A DNA stretch of 6,907 bases from Flavobacteriaceae bacterium (GTDB lineage Bacteria; Bacteroidota; Bacteroidia; Flavobacteriales; Flavobacteriaceae): NCBI GenBank assembly GCA_018608735.1, contig JABAYZ010000035.1, positions 1-6,907 on the forward strand, given 5' to 3'. Of this stretch, positions 4,099-6,907 are shown in pieces (positions within the stretch are counted from its first letter, which is position 1; the number at the start of each line of letters is the position of its first letter). Under the pieces are notes generated by a model, which worked only from the letters and a program-made list of their open reading frames with translations, was not told the origin of the DNA and searched no databases. A program made the position numbers and the translations under genes.

Positions 4099-6542
4099 AA
4101 TGGATCTACATCAACATTTATCTTTACAGATCTAAATTGCCCAATGGCTTCGATGCTCTTGAGTGCATTCGACAAAACATCTTTGACGTGTTTTCGGGAA
4201 GTATTATCTGGATATTTTAGTAACAGCTGCTTGATGTATTGATTGCGGACTCTTGCCACCATTGGATCAACTGGACCAAGAATGGGGGTTGTTAAATACT
4301 GCGCCAAAACATCGTGTAACCACTGAGCAGCCTGCTGTGCTTTTTGATAGTCCCTTGCTTTTAGGGAAATTCGAATCAGGCGAAAAAACGGTGGGTAATC
4401 GAATGTTTTACGCTCGTGAATTTGTTGAGTATAAAGAGCCTCATAGTTGGTTTGAATGACCTGCTGCAAAACAGGGTGAGCCGGTGAAAAGGATTGTATC
4501 AATACCTTTCCTTTTTCATTTGAGCGACCAGCACGACCGGCCACTTGGGTGAGCAATTGAAATGCTCGTTCGTGCGCGCGAAAATCAGGGAAAAATAATA
4601 ATGGATCGGCATTTATAACACCGACCAAACCTACATTTTTAAAATCCAACCCTTTTGTGACCATCTGGGTACCAACAAGTATCTTGACTTCTCCAGTTGT
4701 AAAACGCTCTATAATACTTTCGAACGCCCATTTCCCTCGCGTAGAATCCCAATCCATACGTTCTACTTTGGCCTGTGGAAAATACTGTTGGACTTGCTCC
4801 TCAATCTGTTGGGTTCCAGTCCCTTTTAATTCCAATGATGGTCCTGAGCATACCACACACTGAATGGGTTTGGCAATGTGATAACCGCAATAGTGACATC
4901 TTAATTGCTGATTGTATTGATGATAGGTCAAAGACACATCACAGTTGGTGCATTGCGGAATATGACCACAACTATGGCACTCCAGCAAAGGGGCGTAACC
5001 TCTTCTATTCTGAAAAAGAATGATTTGCTTTCCTTCCGATAAACTGATTTCTATCGACTCAAAGAGTGTTTTTGAAAACAATCCCTTCATTTCTTTTTTC
5101 TTGTGCGCTTCTTTTAAATCAATGGTTTGCACCAAGGGAAGTACAGCTTCTCCATGACGTTCAAGCAATTGAACATGACCATATTTCTTGCGGCTAACAT
5201 TAAAACGGGATTCAATAGAAGGCGTTGCAGATCCCAACAGCAATTTACATTTATACGCTTTGGCTAAAACAATGGCTGCATCACGTGCTTGGTATCGGGG
5301 GGCAGGATCAAACTGTTTAAAAGAGGTTTCGTGTTCTTCGTCTACCACAATTAAACCTAGGCGACTAAAAGGTAAAAAAATGGCTGATCTTGCACCAATT
5401 ACAATCCGTGCTTTTGGGCTAGTGTGTAAAATATTTTTCCATACCTCCACACGTTCGTGAATGGAGAATTTGGAATGAAAAACGCTTACTTGCTTGCCAA
5501 AACGTTTTTGCAATCGTTGGACCATTTGGGCCGTTAACGAAATTTCTGGCAGCAAGAAAAGCACCTGCATTTCATTTTTCAACTGCTCCTCAATCAAAGA
5601 AAAATATAGTTCAGTCTTTCCAGAAGAAGTTACCCCTTCCAACAAGACTACCTCGTTCTGCTCCCATTGATGCTGAATTTCCTCCAATGCAGTTTGTTGC
5701 GCAACAGATAGAACGGGCCTAGTGTCTCCGTTAATTTCCTTCAACAACAAACGATCTTCTTGCAACCATTGCTCTTCAATGATTCCTTTATCTAAAAGAA
5801 TTCTCACCAAGCCACTCGTCACTTCTAACTGCTTTTTAAGCAGACTAAGCTTGACCCACTCTTCCTCAGTCTTTAACTGATACAAACCCAACAAAAAAGC
5901 ACTTTGCTTGGGTGCACGTTTGAGTTGATCAAAAAGCTTGCTTAAAGCCTCGTCCGACGAATGGTTGGTGTGAATACGTAAATAACGATGCTTTTTGGGT
6001 TTGTATTTTTCTTTTAAAGATTGTTGTGTTTGCACATAACCTTTCTCAATCAAAATTTGCAATAAGGGTAGGACTGTTTTTCGTTGGACAATCGACTGAA
6101 TATCTTCAATCAATAGATCTCTTTGTTCAAGGGCCTCAAGTACAAGAAATGCCTCATCGCTCAATTCATCCCAGTCAATTTCTATTTCATTTACCCTAGA
6201 CACAAAGGTTTCGCTAGTTAACAAAAAAGCACTGGGTAGTGCTGCACGTAGAATACTCCCCATGGAACAACGATAATAATCACTCATCCACTCCCAAAAC
6301 TGAAACTGTTTTAGAGTAACAATGGGGTAGTCTTCCAAAATCACCTCGATGGTTTTGGGGGTATAGGCCTGTGGCGCCACCCGATGTTTTTTATACACAA
6401 GACCCGTATATAATTTATTTTTTCCGAAGGGAACTCCAACACGAAAACCCGGAGAAAGGAAATCATACTCAGTTTCATTTACCCAATAGGTAAATGCTCT
6501 AGGCAAGGGTAAAGGCAACAAAACATCAATAAAAAACTGCAT
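4095..6542 (-). CDS. priA: Primosomal protein N' (PriA), replication-restart helicase
   Basis: A 3'-5' superfamily 2 DNA helicase that recognises stalled or collapsed forks and helps reload DnaB. At 815 aa it is longer than E. coli PriA (732 aa). The N-terminal 3'-DNA-binding domain spans about 1-105, followed by a winged-helix region. Helicase motifs follow in order: Walker A GVTSSGKT at 303-310, DEEH at 401-404, GSATPS at 437-442, GTQMVTKGLDF at 624-634 and QVAGRAGR at 666-673. Eight cysteines in four CxxC pairs (522/525, 531/534, 549/552, 562/565) form the two zinc-binding sites within the helicase region, and all are present. The C-terminal domain ends in KINVDVDPF, typical of PriA. The gene starts 10 bp after the YihY-like gene, probably as an operon. 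AAAGG directly abuts the ATG, too close to act as a normal SD. Its TAA interlocks with the LytTR stop. No priB, priC or dnaT is visible. Confidence 0.98.
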   Translation of the reverse strand: MQFFIDVLLPLPLPRAFTYWVNETEYDFLSPGFRVGVPFGKNKLYTGLVYKKHRVAPQAYTPKTIEVILEDYPIVTLKQFQFWEWMSDYYRCSMGSILRAALPSAFLLTSETFVSRVNEIEIDWDELSDEAFLVLEALEQRDLLIEDIQSIVQRKTVLPLLQILIEKGYVQTQQSLKEKYKPKKHRYLRIHTNHSSDEALSKLFDQLKRAPKQSAFLLGLYQLKTEEEWVKLSLLKKQLEVTSGLVRILLDKGIIEEQWLQEDRLLLKEINGDTRPVLSVAQQTALEEIQHQWEQNEVVLLEGVTSSGKTELYFSLIEEQLKNEMQVLFLLPEISLTAQMVQRLQKRFGKQVSVFHSKFSIHERVEVWKNILHTSPKARIVIGARSAIFLPFSRLGLIVVDEEHETSFKQFDPAPRYQARDAAIVLAKAYKCKLLLGSATPSIESRFNVSRKKYGHVQLLERHGEAVLPLVQTIDLKEAHKKKEMKGLFSKTLFESIEISLSEGKQIILFQNRRGYAPLLECHSCGHIPQCTNCDVSLTYHQYNQQLRCHYCGYHIAKPIQCVVCSGPSLELKGTGTQQIEEQVQQYFPQAKVERMDWDSTRGKWAFESIIERFTTGEVKILVGTQMVTKGLDFKNVGLVGVINADPLLFFPDFRAHERAFQLLTQVAGRAGRSNEKGKVLIQSFSPAHPVLQQVIQTNYEALYTQQIHERKTFDYPPFFRLIRISLKARDYQKAQQAAQWLHDVLAQYLTTPILGPVDPMVARVRNQYIKQLLLKYPDNTSRKHVKDVLSNALKSIEAIGQFRSVKINVDVDPF

Positions 6543-6552
6543 CCTTTAATGG

Positions 6553-6907
6553 CTATTTATTTTCTTGTTTTAAGCGACTTATAGCGGCATTAAGCTCAAA
6601 ACCTAAAAGTAAAATGATCGAATTAATCCAAGAATAGAGCATAAAAATCAAAAGTGCTCCAATAGAGCCATAAAGCTGGTTGTAGTTAGAAAAGTTATCT
6701 ACATAAATCCCGAAAAAATAGGTAGTGAGAAGAAAGAGTAAAAGTGTCATGAGCGCTCCAGGAGAAAAAAAGTTGGTAAGCTTTCCTTCTATGGTACCAA
6801 AATAATACAAAATAGAAATAGAAAAATAGGCCAAAACACTAAAAAGCAAGTATTGTCCCCATACAATCCAATTGATGGTCTCGGGTAAAAAATTTTGAAA
6901 GGCAAGC
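6553..6907 (-). CDS. YihY/BrkB-family integral membrane protein, C-terminal fragment
   Basis: The last 117 codons of an inner-membrane protein; the frame is open to the window edge, so the start lies beyond it. The TTG codon near 6849 falls inside the protein and is not the start. At least three hydrophobic segments are visible: one around LLFSVLAYFSISILYYF, one around LMTLLLFLLTTYFFGIYV, and a longer one in the conserved block YGSIGALLIFMLYSWINS followed by LLLGFELNAAI. That last block (YGSxGAxxxxxLxxx, then LLLGxELNAxI) is the family's most recognisable signature. These proteins, once called ribonuclease BN or BrkB in error, have no settled function. The gene is upstream of priA on the same strand with a 10-bp gap, so the two are likely cotranscribed. 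Confidence 0.88.
   Translation of the reverse strand, partial: LAFQNFLPETINWIVWGQYLLFSVLAYFSISILYYFGTIEGKLTNFFSPGALMTLLLFLLTTYFFGIYVDNFSNYNQLYGSIGALLIFMLYSWINSIILLLGFELNAAISRLKQENK

Noticed and set aside
4150..4172. Hairpin with a 7-bp bulged stem just past the LytTR stop, considered as its terminator
   Set aside because: No T-run follows on either strand, and the bases are ordinary priA coding sequence.
1..6907. Mobile element, CRISPR array, tRNA, defence or biosynthetic cluster
   Set aside because: No transposase, integrase, terminal inverted repeats, spaced direct repeats, cloverleaf or accessory genes are visible; all bases are accounted for by core genes and short regulatory gaps.

Overview
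The window is a compact housekeeping segment of a bacterial chromosome, almost certainly from the Bacteroidota and probably Flavobacteriia-like. The support is a rpsF-rpsR-rplI operon with no priB, a small neighbour resembling a Bacteroidota-restricted family, start codons mostly without a Shine-Dalgarno (SD) sequence, and a textbook Bacteroidota promoter (TTTG, 20 bp, TATTTTTG) in front of rpsF. Genus and species cannot be fixed from this stretch.

Layout, left to right. Bases 1-225 are the C-terminal end of thioredoxin reductase (+ strand, cut by the window edge). hisS (- strand, 222-1598) meets it tail to tail, with the stop codons interlocked. Upstream of hisS on the - strand is a 156-aa conserved protein of unknown function (1647-2117). 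A strong intrinsic terminator (2121-2143) comes next, closing the operon rpsF (2930-3274), rpsR (2628-2924) and rplI (2164-2616). A 125-bp divergent regulatory region (3275-3399) separates rpsF from a + strand LytTR-type response regulator (3400-4098). That regulator meets priA (- strand, 4095-6542) tail to tail, again with interlocked stops. Upstream of priA, 10 bp away on the same strand, is the C-terminal part of a YihY/BrkB-family membrane protein (6553-6907, cut by the window edge).

Most functions are core: translation (bS6, bS18, bL9, HisRS), replication restart (PriA) and thiol redox (TrxB). The regulatory gene is the LytTR regulator. It has an intact receiver but no histidine kinase beside it, and it shares its upstream region with the ribosomal operon. 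That region holds two different 9-bp words, each present twice, one copy of each near each gene start. No stretch over 300 bases lacks a gene.

I see no mobile element, CRISPR array, tRNA or rRNA, and no sign of horizontally acquired DNA. I found no obviously new multi-gene system. The best leads are regulatory: the duplicated words between the LytTR regulator and rpsF, a trxB terminator hidden inside the hisS coding sequence, two convergent gene pairs with the same 4-bp stop overlap, and a terminator lying directly against the start codon of the unknown gene.
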